A stretch of 64,000 nt of DNA from Plasmopara viticola. Lineage: Eukaryota; Oomycota; Peronosporomycetes; Peronosporales; Peronosporaceae. The notes below the pieces were generated by a model. That model searched no databases. It was not told the DNA's origin and worked only from the letters and a program-made list of their open reading frames with translations. This document shows positions 22,039 to 32,580 of this stretch, piece by piece. Position 1 is the stretch's first letter. Each line of letters opens with the position of its first letter. The position numbers and the translations under genes are program-made. The stretch lies in assembly GCA_001695595.3 (NCBI GenBank), contig MBPM02000188.1:1-64000 (forward strand). The letters are read 5' to 3'.

Positions 22039-25000
22039 ATGAGCCCAACGACCATGTCTTCTACGCACAATGTCTCGGCCAAGATCGCAATCGAAAAATT
22101 CAACGGCGACAACTTTGCCACGTGGAACCGCTACATGCGTGGCGTGTTCCTGACCAAGTCGGTATGGCACGTGGTCAACCGAGAGGTAACTCCGACCTTC
22201 GCCGATGCTCGCGCTGCGGACGAGTACGTCAAGACCAGCAACGTCGCTTTCGGACTAATGCTCTTGCATATGGAGGCCGACTACCATCACGTGGTTGACG
22301 ACTGCGAGGAAGCGTGGGTCGCGTTGCAGCGCATCAAGACGCTCTACGGTGGATCACAGAAGGCTGGACGCATCTACTTGAAGCGTCAACTCTTTAGTAT
22401 GGAGATGGCGGAAGGCGACAACGTCATGCACCATTGCAACGAAGTCCTCAACATCAGCGCCAAGCTCAGCAGCATTGGTGCCAAGATGGAGGATGAAGAT
22501 GTTGCGATCTGTCTGTTGCGAAGTCTCATTAAAAGTTACGAGAACGTTGTTCTTAACTTGGAGATCAGCAACGCAGAATTGCGGACGCAAGACGTTGTAA
22601 AAGTGCTAACGAATGAGCATATCAAGCGGCAGAGCGCAAAGACTCCGGTGATCAAGACCGAAGATGCGGCTAAGGCGTTTAGTGCTGAGCGTGAGTCTCG
22701 CTAATGCACGTATTGTGGGAAATTGGGGCATTCCGTGGAGCGATGCTGGACCAAGCAAAAGGATGACAATCGAGGTGCTCGACGCGGCGGCCAAGCTCGT
22801 GGACGCGAAGCCAACAACATTTACTATCGACCCAACGACGACTACGAGTACGACCGTATCGCGTTTGCTGTATCGCTAGAATGTGGACTTATAACAGGCA
22901 AGAATATGCCAGGGATGTGGGCAATCGACAGTGGTGCTACGCACCATATCTGCAACAATAAGGCCAAGTTTGTCGTGCTGAATGAACAAGACAAAGGCGA
23001 GCTATCGGTGGCTGACGGTAACAAGGCCGAGATCAAAGGCGTTGGCACCATCATTGAACGAGTGGTTCTGTCCGACGGTGAAGAAAGCGATATCGAGATC
23101 AAAAACGCGCTATACGTACCGATGATGAACAAGAATTTGCTGTCTGTGCCGCAGATCAACAAGAGTGGCAAGTTCAGAGTTGTGTTTGATGGCGCACACA
23201 TGCACATTGCGCGGAAATCCTCGCAACAAGTGGTGGCCACAGCAGATCTCGTGGATGGACTGTATTGGCTTCGCACGGCACAGCGCTCGGTAAATGCGAC
23301 TACACGTGGAAACAGTGGTGCCGACTTGCACGCACGGATGGGCCATGCTCCAGTCGACGTGCTTCGCAAGATGGTTACCACCAATATGATCAAGGATGCA
23401 AACGTGCCTATTATGACAAGTGGATCAAGTGCATGCCGAGGGTGTCAGCAAGGAAAGATGGTTCAAAAACCATTTCCAAGCAACCGGGACAAGCGCAACT
23501 ATGACATCTTTGAGCTGCTCCACTTCGACATCTGTGGGCCCATGGAAATTAATTCTCTCGGAGGGAGCAAGTATCTCTTGCTGATCGTGGATGAAGCTAG
23601 CGGGTGCATGAAGGGTTTCTGCCTGCGTGCCAAGTCTGAGAGCGAAGACTGTGTCAAAAAGTACATCTCAATGGTGCAGACATAGTTCGGCAAGAAGGTC
23701 AAGTTTGTACGCCACGACGGAGCCCGCGAGTTTGCAATTAGCTCGCTTCAACTTTTCTACGAGGATGAAGGCATCGAGCAGCAAACCACGGTGCCATATG
23801 CACATCAGACCAACGGCACAGCAGAGCGCGCCATCCGGACTATTGTCACAATCGGCCGCAGCATATTGCACCATGCCAAGTTTGACAAGTGTTTTTGGGG
23901 TGAAGCTGCTATGGTGGCCATCTACATCAAGAATCGCCTTCCGTCGCCCAAGATCAACGACAAGACTCCTTTTGAGATTGTGCACAAGTTCAAGCCAAGC
24001 GTGAAACATATGCGTGTTTTTGGGTGCCGGACTTTCGTTCTCACTCCAAAAGAAAAGCGGCTCAAGTGGGACCCCAAGGCTCGTGCAGGGATCTTCGTGG
24101 GTTACGAAGAGATGTCCAAGGCTTATAGGGTGTTTGATATTGAGGATGGACAAGTGGTGATCACTCGTGATGTAACCTTCGCCGAATCAAGTATCGGCAT
24201 CTTGGATAAGAGTAATGGTGACCATGAAGATAACGACGACGATTTCGACCTCGATTCGCTAAGCATTCATGATCGGGATGCAGCTCACCCAATGACCTTC
24301 AAGTTGGCGGGAAAGCGCAAGGAGCGTACAGGTGTGACGAATACTGATCGCAACTCGACAAGCACCAATCATGAACATCACGGAGCTGGACTTGAAGAAG
24401 GAAGTGCTCCTGAAAGATCAAACGAACGTCGATCCAAGCGTAGATCAGTCGAGCGGACATCACGTTTTCCCGCGGATGAAGAAGAGAAAGCCACATCGGG
24501 TGATGACTCCACCCCTCCTGTCTTTTGGCGAGCGAGTGCAAACGCGGTCGAAGCCGGCGATCTGTCAGAACCAATGACATTTCAGGATGCTGTTAGCGGG
24601 CCTGACCAAGTTCACTGGCGCAAGGCGATCCATGCAGAACTGGACTCGTTGCACCTTCGTGGTGTGTTTCGACCAGCTAAACTGCCCACCGGACAGCAAG
24701 CCAATGGAACCAAGTGGGTGTTCAAGATTAAGCGCAAGGCCGACGGATCCATCGAGAAGTACAAGGCGCGTCTCATGGCTAAAGGATTCAAGCAAAAATA
24801 CGGCATCGATTACACGGAAACGTTCTCGCCTGTTATCAAGTATGTGACATTGCGAATGGTGATCAGCTTGACCAAGTTCTTTGGGTGGCCTCTAGATCAA
24901 CTTGATGTGGTGGCAGCGTTCCTGTACGGCGTGATGAAAGAAGTCGTGTATTGTGTGGTGCCCGAAGGAATGGAGCTCGACGGCGACCACAATTGTTTGA

Positions 25001-26120
25001 GGTTGATGAAGGCGATTTACGGCCTGAAACAAGCTTCGCGCGTATGGAACGAGACGTTCGACGAGTTTGTATGATCGATCGGTTTCCAAGTATCCCAATT
25101 CGACCCATGCCTCTACATCAAAGCTACAGACGGCAAGTGTGTATTTTTGCTGGTGTACGTCGATGATGTGCTGTTACCGGCAGCTCAAGTGAACTTATTG
25201 CGCAGATCAAAAGGGACCTAAAGACGCGCTTTGAAATGACGGACAGCGGCAAGTGTGCGTTTGTTCTGGGCATCGAGCTGGTGGACAACGCTGACGGCAG
25301 TTTGACTCTGTGCCAGCGACGTTACGTGGATGATATTCTCGAGCATTTTAGTATGAATGACTGTAAGGCTGTGATAAGTCCAACGAACGTAAGTTTCCGA
25401 CTTGTTTCGAGCAACGCAACATCCAGAGTTAATGCTCCATTTCGTGAAGCAGTGGGTGCTCTCATGCACTTGGCGACCGCGACACGTCCAGACATTGCGT
25501 TTGCTGTTGGCTACGTTTCGCGCTTCATGGAGAACCCACAAGCCGAGCATTGGATTGCAGTTAAGCGCATTCTACGCTATCTACAAGGAACTAAGTCGTA
25601 CGGTCTTTGCTTCAAGCCTGGCAACAAGTTGGACTTTCGTGGATATTCCGACGCGGACTGGGCTGGAGATCATGCTGACCGCAAGTCGACTTCGGGCTAT
25701 GTGTTTATGCTGATGGGTGCTCCTGTAAGCTGGGGAAGCAAGAAGCAGTCAAGTGTGTCGTTGTCTACGAGCGAAGCGGAGTACATCGCGCTAAGTCTTG
25801 CGATTCAAGAAGGCAAATGGGTGCATCGTCTACTCTGCGAGATTCTAGCTGCAGCGATGGACAAGTCGGAGCCCGAGCTAAAAATCATGGAAGACAACCA
25901 GTCTTGTATCAAGATGACGAAGAATCCGGTACATCATGGTCGGGCCAAGCACATCGACATCAAGTATCACCACATTCGTGATGAGGTCAAGCGCGGTGAA
26001 GTGAAGTTGGAGTACTGCGAGACTGCGATCATGCTGGCGGACATCATGACGAAGGGGCTACCAGGACCACGCCACAAAGACTTGATGCAAAAGCTTGGCA
26101 TACATGCGTGTTCGCATTGA
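22039..26120 (+). pseudogene. gag-pol: A4 gag-pol polyprotein, few defects
   Basis: Gag ([16 protein letters not shown]) is open to a TAA at 22702-22704 just before the zinc knuckle [14 protein letters not shown], where A2 has CAA. The frame continues through protease [13 protein letters not shown], the integrase finger ([14 protein letters not shown]) and HFDICGPM to a TAG at 23683-23685. The rest of integrase ([17 protein letters not shown]) and RT follow to a TGA at 25072-25074. A one-base loss lies in the RT active site near 25172 (YVDDVL then shifted). RNase H is intact from 25236 ([28 protein letters not shown]) and ends HACSH at 26120. There are about four lesions in total. Confidence 0.92.
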
Positions 26121-26127
26121 GGGGGCG

Positions 26128-26386
26128 TATTAAGGGTTATGGTTTTCAGGTAATGTACACAAATCAAACCCGGTTCAATCCGAACCGCGGTTCAACATAG
26201 TTTTTACTTTTTACGGTTTAAGGTAATTACGTTATGTAGAATGAGTGGTTACGAGAAGTAGAAGTGTAAGCCCCAATAAATCAATCACTTCCAAATATTC
26301 CTTCTCCTGCTTAAGTGTCTTCGCTCCGGTCCTCCTCCGCGCAGACTCTTCGCTTCTTCCCTTCATCTCCTTCAGCTCATTCAACA
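26128..26386 (+). repeat. 3' LTR of A4
   Basis: This 259-bp LTR, TATTAAGGGTTATGG...TTCAACA, follows the tract ATTGAGGGGGCG. It keeps TCACTTCCAAATAT near 26285 in the initiator position. Confidence 0.92.
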
Positions 26387-26910
26387 GATAGCGAGTTGAC
26401 CTCTTCGCTGTTGGAATATTCGCTGCTTTTTCAAGCGATTGGTTCCGCTGGTGTCGTTTGCTGCCAGGCTCAAGATCCAAGTCCACAATAGGCTGAGTGC
26501 CCGCGAGCTGCTTCTTTTGAGGCTCCATGTCCTGATCTTGCATAGCGTTTTCATTTTCTGAGGGGGCAAAATTAGATGTTTCGTTCTCGTCAAATACGGC
26601 TTCTGATGACTTGATACTTGGTATCTTGTCGTCAAAAGTATCTTCCATAAAATTTGCGTCCCGACTAAATAAAACGCGACCGCTACCGATTTCTTCAAAT
26701 CTGTACGCCTTTTCATGTTCTGAATAGCCAAGAAAACGGCACCGGGTCGAACACGCATCAAACTTGGATCGTTTCTCTATGGGAACTGAGACGTAAGCAT
26801 GGCAGCCGAATACCTTCAAATTTGCCAACAAAGGCTTCTTGCCAGTCCACAGTTGAAACAGCGACGCATCATGTTCAACAGCTCGTGTTGGACATCGGTT
26901 GCGAAGAAAC
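26387..26910 (-). pseudogene. gag-pol: B4 integrase C-terminus and linker
   Basis: On the minus strand this encodes FLRNRCPTRAVEHDASLFQLWTG, the KPLLANLKVFGCHAYV block and KRSKFDACSTRCRFLGYSEHEKAYRFEEIGSGRVLFSRD. The acidic linker follows, up to the point where A4 entered. The block continues B4 after removal of A4 and one GATAG. It is the same subfamily as B1. At 26910 it is cut by the B5 LTR; GAAAC at 26906-26910 is the expected left duplication. Confidence 0.82.
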
Positions 26911-27244
26911 TGTTGACAAGAATGCGCCTCGACAAGATACTGGTGTTGTCGAAGATGCCGTGAAAGAAACGCCTCGACCAGCGACTTCATACCGGTAAGT
27001 ACCGGAATCTGCAATCAGTTGATGACTGACTTTGGGAGCGGGTTCAAGATGGGCAAAAGATCGGTTTCGTGATGGGAATATGATTGCGCTCGGATGGGAA
27101 GATGATTGCGCCCGGATGGTGAGTCATTCTGATTGGCTTAGATAAATCATTGGCTTAGAGGTAGCATGTAGTTGCGAACTAAGGACCATTAAATATATTT
27201 ACTTTGCATTTTGCCAACTAGTGCTCACTTCGACCTTTTTAACA
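26911..27244 (+). repeat. 5' LTR of B5
   Basis: This family B LTR has an extended left end, TGTTGACAAGAATGCGCC..., before the common TGTTGTCGAAGATGCC at 26944. If the common start is used, the LTR is 301 bp; from 26911 it is 334 bp. The host integrase sequence breaks exactly at 26910, which favours the longer form. The right end is TTTTTAACA. Confidence 0.75.
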
Positions 27245-27248
27245 GGTT

Positions 27249-28407
27249 ATGAGCCCAAGCCCCGCCGACTCTACCTCCCCCTTCTCTGACTCTGCCTTCG
27301 CCACCATGGACGCGACTATGCCAAGTCGAATCAACAAGTTCGACGGCACCAACTTTCACACCTGGAAGTTCAAGATGCAGATGGTGCTGGAGGAGAGGGA
27401 CCTGTGGGAAGTCGCAAGTGGTGAGATCAAGCTGGAGCACTGCACGAATGCGATGGATCAGTCGACTTACAAGAGGAAGTCTCGGAAAGCGCTAGCGATA
27501 ATCTGTCTTGCGATGGAAGACTCGCAACTGCCACTGGTCCGGTCGTCAAGTGGTGCGCACGATGCATGGTCAAGGCTCGAGGGACATTTCGAGAAGTGTG
27601 TTTGACCAATAAGCTCTTTCTTCGTCGTCGTTTCTTCACGGTCAAGATAGAAGAAGGTGAGGATGTGCTCGCGCATATCAACAAGATGAAGACTTTAGCG
27701 GAGCAACTCGACGCGGTTGGTGCTCCAGTAAGCGAGGACGACTTGGTGATCACGCTTCTTGCAAGTCTCAGTGAGTCGTTCGCATTTCTCATTACAGCAT
27801 TGGAGTCAAGAGCCGACTCGCTGTCTTGGGAGTTTGTGACGTCTCGGCTGCTTCACGAGGATATGAAGCGCAAGGAACACGATGGCGGCGTCGATGGAGC
27901 CGTGCACGGTCAGGTGCAAGCATTCGTGTCAGCGGGCAATGGACGGCGCAAGGGACGACAAGTCTCAATGAAGCCCACGAGTACCTGCCACTATTGCGGC
28001 GAGCAAGGGCACTGGATCGCAAAATGTCCGGCTCGAATTCGAGAGAATGGAGAGCGTCAAAGGACGCAACGCGCTAATGTCGCGCAGAGTGAGGATTACT
28101 CTGGCGAATTTTTGTTTTCGGTTGGTGGGAGTACCACCAAGTCAAGTTCTGTGTGGCTGGTCGACTCGGGTGCGACGCAGCACATGACGTACTCGCGAGA
28201 GTACATGAAGAATTACAAGACAATCTCACCGATGGACGTGCATCTTGCAGATGATAGAGTGGTTCAGGCAGTGGGCACGGGTGACATTGTTATGTCTATG
28301 GCTACTCCGCGCGGACTCAAGAAGGGTGTGCTTACTACAGTGTGGCACATCCCAAAGCTTTCGCGCAATCTTTTTTCCGTTGGACGCTTTACGAAGGATG
28401 TTGGTCC
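27249..28407 (+). pseudogene. gag-pol: B5 gag and protease, frameshifted
   Basis: Gag starts MSPSPADSTSPFSDS with the second ATG (MDATMPSRINKFDG) in a CCACCATGG context. A short deletion near 27597 (EKCV then TGA) shifts the frame. The next frame continues LRRRFFTVKIEEGEDVL through the zinc knuckle CHYCGEQGHWIAKC and protease VDSGATQHM near 28164. It then runs straight into the LTR of B6, adding the LTR-encoded tail EDVGGQTPRPAAIYR before a TAA at 28475-28477. Confidence 0.87.
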
Positions 28408-28699
28408 TGTTGAGGATACGACTCTTGTCGAAGATGTTGGCGGACAAACGCCTCGACCAGCGGCTATATATCGGTAAGTACGGGTATCTGCAATCAATTG
28501 ATGACTGACTGATGTAGCCGGTTCAAGATGGGCAAAAGATCGGTTTCAGGATGGGAAGATGATTGCGCCCGGATGGTGAGTTGTTCTGATTGGCTTAAAT
28601 AAATCATTGGCTAAGAGGTAGCATGTAGTTGCGAACTAAGGACCTTCTAAATATATTCACTTTGCATTTTACCAACTAGTGCACACTCGAGCTTCTTCA
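28408..28699 (+). repeat. 5' LTR of B6
   Basis: This 292-bp LTR, TGTTGAGGATACGACTC...GAGCTTCTTCA, has the same architecture as the B4 LTR. Confidence 0.88.
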
Positions 28700-28703
28700 G
28701 GTT

Positions 28704-29587
28704 ATGAGCCCAGGCTCCGTCTTCCCTGACTCCGACACCGACTTCGCCCTTGCCATGGACGCCTCCACCACCAACCGCATCAACAAGTTCGATGGAACGA
28801 ACTTCCACACTTGGAAGTTTAAAATGCAGATGGTGCTGGAGGAGCGTGACTTGTGGGAAGTGGTGAGCGGGGAGATCAAGCTGGAACACCTGACTACTGC
28901 GCTGGACCAGAACACGTTCAAGCGTAAGTCGAGGAAGGCGCTCGCGATCATCTGTCTTGCGATGGAGGACTCGCAGCTGCCGTTGGTTCGTTCGGCGAGT
29001 GGGGCACACGATGCATGGTCGCGGCTTGAGGGACATTTCGAGAAGAAGAGCCTTGCGGATAAGCTCTTTCTTCGTCGTCGCTTCTTCACGGCCAAGATGG
29101 ATGAAGGGGAAGATGTGCTCGCGCACATTAACAAGATGAAGACGCTGGCGGAGCAGCTCGACGCTGTGGGTGCTCCGGTTAGCGAAGACGACCTTGTGAT
29201 CACGCTATTGGCAAGTCTCAGCGAGTCGTACGCGTTTCTTATCACGGCACTCGAGTCAAGAGCCGACTCTACATCGTGGGAACTCGTCACGTCTCGGCTG
29301 CTACACGAAGACTTAAAAGCGCAAAGAGCAAGGTGGCGGCGTCGATGGAGCCGCGCACGGCCAAGGTCAAGCATTTGCAATGGCGGACAATGGACGACGC
29401 AAGGGACGACAAGCGTCAGTGAAGGCAAGCAGTACTTGACACTATTGTGGAGAGCATGGGCATTGGATTGCCAAGTGCCCGGCTCGAATTCGTGACAATG
29501 CGGAACGACAGCGACCGCAGCGTGCTAGTGTCGCGCAGAGTAACGATGACGACTTTGGCGACTATCTTTTCTCGGTTGGTGAAGCTG
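28704..29587 (+). pseudogene. gag: B6 gag, frameshifted
   Basis: Gag starts MSPGSVFPDSDTDF with MDASTTNRINKFDGTNFHTWKF downstream, the copia Gag capsid-like region. The frame is good to about 29310 (LLHEDLKAQRARW), where an extra base shifts it. The zinc-knuckle region is recognisable in another frame near 29430-29480, and the following QRANVAQ-like segment leads to FSVG just before the mitochondrial-looking insert. Confidence 0.82.
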
Positions 29588-29757
29588 CTATAAATGTATT
29601 TTTTGAACTAGCAATGACATGTACACGAAAAATATAAGAAATCAGTTCAATCGGTACTAAAATAGGAACTAAAGCTATACTTGCCCCACTTGGTAATAAC
29701 AGATTTAAAAAATTTAATTTATGTTTTTATACCAATTATATTAAAGCCGATATAAAT
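29588..29757 (-). other. atp6: AT-rich insert resembling mitochondrial atp6 (NUMT candidate)
   Basis: About 170 bp, far more AT-rich than everything around it, sits inside the gag-protease spacer of B6. On the minus strand, 29717-29625 is an open stretch of 31 codons that includes LPSGASIAL and PIELISYIFR. This resembles the conserved LP.G.P.AL...LV.IE.ISY.FRP block of ATP synthase subunit a. Upstream codons (FNIIGIK in another frame) also fit with one indel. Sequence beyond FR (29588-29624) does not continue the family motif, so the insert may be a joined or diverged piece. The family call rests on motif resemblance only. Confidence 0.6.
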
Positions 29758-30492
29758 TCCACCAAGTCGAGCTGTGTGTGTGGCTAGTTGACTCGGGGCC
29801 ACTCAACACATGACATACTCGAAAGAGTACATGAAAAACTACAAGAGAATTGACCCAGTGGATGTGCATCTCGCGGATGATGGCGTGGTTCAAGCTGTGG
29901 GGACGGGTTACATCGTTATGTCGATGTTTACGCCTCGCGGAATGAAGAAGGGTGTTCTCACTTCGGTTTGGCACATTCCAAAGCTTTCACGCAATTTGTT
30001 CTCCGTTGGACGCTTTACAAAGGATGTTGGCCCAGTCACGTTTGAGCACGACGGCTGCTTTGCTGAAGCAAAAGGTCTTCGCTGGAAGTTGGGCGCTCGT
30101 GAGGGAAAGGGGCTGTTCAAGCTCTGCATGAAGCCAATTATTGAAGACGAGGCCAATTTGACTAGCTCGTTGGGATGCCATGGGGACACCACGTCGTACC
30201 TCTGGCACCTTCGACTAGGTCACATTGGTCACGGTGGTCTTTCGACTATTGTTGCAAAAGGCTGTGGATCAGGTATTGACCTGCAGTCTGTTAACAAGTG
30301 GGAGCTGTGCAAAGGATGCGCTCTTGGCAAGCAGACGCGGGTAAGCTTCAAGAAGTCTTCACTCATTCGGGCAAAGAAACTTCTTGAAGTCATTCACAGC
30401 GATGTGTGTGGACCCATGCAAACGGCGACATTCAGTGGCAAGCGCTATTTTGCTACTTTTATCGATGAGAAGTCGCATTACTGTGCTGTGTA
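29758..30492 (+). pseudogene. gag-pol: B6 protease and integrase N-terminus
   Basis: After the insert the frame resumes with a damaged active site: VDSGATQHM is spoiled by a lost base near 29796 (TTGACTCGGGGCCACTC). It is then open from 29810: MTYSKEYMKNYK, DVHLADDGVVQAVG, WHIPKLSRNLFSVGRFTKDVGPV, the zinc finger HLRLGHIGHGG...CKGCALGK, and HSDVCGPMQTATFSGKRYF with the first catalytic Asp. The piece ends at 30492 where LTR A5 enters; the word GTGTA precedes it. From 30251 it is almost identical to B1. Confidence 0.86.
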
Positions 30493-30729
30493 TGTTGGAT
30501 TTCTGAAGCGAAGGAGTCGGGAGCGAAGCTTGCGGGCAGCGAAGAGCGAAGAAGGCACTTGAGCTGTTGAAGGAAGATTCGAATGTGATTCATTTAGTGT
30601 TAGTTCTAGCTGATGAGACATGCACTAGCTCTTCCTATCATTTAGTTCGTCTAATCACAATCATTTCTTACTCGTCCAATCATCCTACTCGTCTAATCAA
30701 CGTGCGATCGTATTGGACCGGTTCGGGCT
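30493..30729 (-). repeat. Truncated family A LTR (A5, minus strand)
   Basis: Read on the minus strand it ends CCTTCGCTTCAGAAATCCAACA, like A3, and contains the GATTRGACGA words and the CCGAACCGG block. About 55 bp that should follow on the right are cut off by the LTR of B7 at 30730. It is either the 3' LTR of an A element or a solo LTR; the window cannot decide. Confidence 0.82.
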
Positions 30730-31012
30730 TGTTGTCGAAGATGCTGGCGCAGAAACGCCTCGACCAGCGGCTATATATCGGTAAGTACGGGTATCTGCAA
30801 TCAATTGATGACTGACTGAATGAGCGGGTTCAAGATGGGCAAATGATCGGTTTCGGGATGGGAAGATGATTGCGCCCGGATTGTAAGTCTCTCTAATTGG
30901 CTTAAATAAATCATTGGCTTAGAGGTAGCATGTAGTTGTGAACTAAGGACCTTTTTAAATATATTCACTTTGCATTTTGCCATCTTCCGCTCAAGTGACC
31001 TTATTTTCAACA
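30730..31012 (+). repeat. 5' LTR of B7
   Basis: This 283-bp LTR has one 22-bp unit, the variant GGATTGTAAGTCTCTCT after it, and a right end CTTCCGCTCAAGTGACC...TTTTCAACA. Confidence 0.9.
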
Positions 31013-31016
31013 GGTT

Positions 31017-32275
31017 ATGAGCCCAAGCCCCGCAGACTCTGCCTTCTTCGCCCCCACCCCTGGCACCGCCTTCGCTGCCACTATGGACGCCACGCCGAGC
31101 CGCATCAACAAGTTCGACGGAACGAACTTCCATACGTGGAAGTTCAAAATGCGAATGGTGTTGGAGGAGCGCGACCTCTGGGAAGTTGCGAGCGGGGAGA
31201 TAAAGCTTGAGCAGCTGAGTAACCCGATGGACCAGTCGACCTTTAAGCGTAAGGCTCGAAAGGCGTTGGCGATGATCTGTCTTGCGATGGAGGACTCGCA
31301 GCTGCCGCTGGTTCGCTCGGCCAAGGATGCGTACGATGCGTGGTCAAGGTTGGAGGGACACTTCGAGAAGAGGAGTTTGGCGAATAAGCTCTTTCTTCGT
31401 CGCAGGTTCTTCACAACGATGATGGAGGATGGCGACGGTGTGCTCGAGCACATCAACAAGCTCAAGACACTAGCTGAGCAGCTAGACGCGGTGGGCGCTC
31501 CGGTGAGTGAGGACGACCTGGTAATCACGCTTCTTGGAAGTCTGAGTGATTCGTACCAGTTCCTCATCACGGCGCTGGAGTCGCGTTCCGACACGCTGAC
31601 GTGGGAGCTTGTGACGTCGCGCCTGTTGCATGAAGAGATGAAACGTAAGGAGCAGAGCGGCGACGGAGCTGTGTCTGGTCAAGCGTTTATGTTACGAGAC
31701 AACAAGCGCAAAGGACGACCGGTGAAGAAGACCGGGGCGTGCCACAATTGCGGCAAACAAGGGCATTGGATGGCAGAGTGCCCACTGCGAGCGAGCAACG
31801 ACTTTGAGAGACATCGTTCACAGCGTGCAAACTTTGCTAACGGGGACGACAGTGATGACTACTTGTTTTCGGTTGGCGATTGCGATAGCTCTGTCAAGTC
31901 GAGTGACATTTGGCTGGTCGACTCAGGAGCGACGCAGCATATGTCAAACTCAAAAAGGTTCATGAGGAACTACAAGGTCTTCACTCCAGTGGACGTGCAT
32001 CTAGCAGACAACGGTGTCGTGCAAGCAATCGGCAGTGGAGATGTCGTTATGTCCATGAAGACATCGAATGGACTGAAAAAGGGAGTGCTCACTAATATGT
32101 GGCATATTCCGAAGTTGTCTCGCAGTTTGTTTTCGGTTGGTCGGTTTACCAAAGACGTTGGTCCGGTAATGTTCGACAATGATGGATGCTTCGCGGAGAC
32201 AAAAGGGGTGAAATGGAAAATTGGTGCTCGTGAAGGAAAAGGATTGTTCAAGCTTCATATGATTCCTGTTGCTCC
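31017..32275 (+). CDS. gag-pol: B7 Gag-protease, open frame
   Basis: This is one of the few unbroken family B gag-protease frames. It reads MSPSPADSAFFAPTPG, then MDATPSRINKFDGTNFHTWKF and the copia Gag region to about residue 200. The CCHC knuckle CHNCGKQGHWMAEC lies near residue 241, and the aspartic protease VDSGATQHM near residue 302 with LADNGVVQAIGSGD downstream. The frame then meets the B8 LTR at 32276 and ends with the LTR-encoded tail VEDAGAETPRPAAIYR at 32330. The product would be a Gag with protease but no integrase or RT. Whether it is expressed is unknown. Confidence 0.85.
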
Positions 32276-32576
32276 TGTTGTCGAAGATGCTGGCGCAGAA
32301 ACGCCTCGACCAGCGGCTATATATCGGTAAGTACGGGTATCTGCAATCAATTGATGACTAACTGAATGAGCGGGTTCAAGATGGGCAAAAGATCGGTTTC
32401 GGGATGGGAAGATGATTGCGCCCGGATGGGAAGATGATTGCGCCCGGATGGTGAGTCGTTCTGATTGGCTTAGATAAATCATTGGCTTAGAGGTAGCATG
32501 TAGTTGTGAACTAAGGACCTTTTAAATATATTCACTTTGCATTTTGCCATCTACAGCACAAGTGCTTCTTACAACA
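32276..32576 (+). repeat. 5' LTR of B8
   Basis: This 301-bp LTR has two 22-bp units and the right end CTACAGCACAAGTGCTTCTTACAACA. Confidence 0.9.
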
Positions 32577-32580
32577 GGTT

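Larger units (their letters stand above)
21964..26386 (+). mobile_element. Copia element A4 (family A)
   Basis: The duplication GATAG lies at 21959-21963 and 26387-26391. The 3' LTR is 259 bp (26128-26386), but the 5' LTR is only 71 bp (21964-22034) because of an internal deletion of about 188 bp. The ends are TA..CA. It is inserted in the linker region of B4, in opposite orientation. Confidence 0.94.
20030..26910 (-). mobile_element. Copia element B4 (family B, minus), 5' part missing
   Basis: The 3' LTR is 20030-20321. Pol sequence runs from there to 21963, is split by A4 (21964-26386), and continues from 26387 to 26910, where B5 interrupts it. The LTR variant starts TGTTGAAGATACGACTC, as in B6. 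Gag, protease and the 5' LTR are not in the window. Confidence 0.85.
26911..28407 (+). mobile_element. Copia element B5 (family B), 3' part missing
   Basis: Its 5' LTR (26911-27244) and gag-protease are present. The element is interrupted at 28407 by B6 and its remainder is not in the window. Confidence 0.82.
28408..30492 (+). mobile_element. Copia element B6 (family B), 3' part missing
   Basis: The 5' LTR is 28408-28699, followed by gag, a foreign AT-rich insert (about 29588-29757), protease and the start of integrase. The left duplication candidate is GGTCC (28403-28407). It is cut at 30492 by the family A LTR A5. It belongs to the B1/B4 subfamily. Confidence 0.85.
30730..32275 (+). mobile_element. 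Copia element B7 (family B), 3' part missing
   Basis: The LTR is 30730-31012, followed by an unbroken gag-protease region to 32275, where B8 enters. GGGCT (30725-30729) is the expected left duplication. The internal sequence is nearly identical to that of B9 (36966 onward). Confidence 0.87.

Noticed and set aside
26944..27244. B5 LTR starting at the common TGTTGTCG (26944)
   Set aside because: Host B4 integrase sequence already stops at 26910, and TGTTGACAAG at 26911 gives a better boundary. The shorter form is kept only as an alternative.
29588..29757. Insert read as a short DNA transposon or MITE
   Set aside because: No terminal inverted repeats or target duplication are visible, and the base composition and codons resemble mitochondrial DNA.
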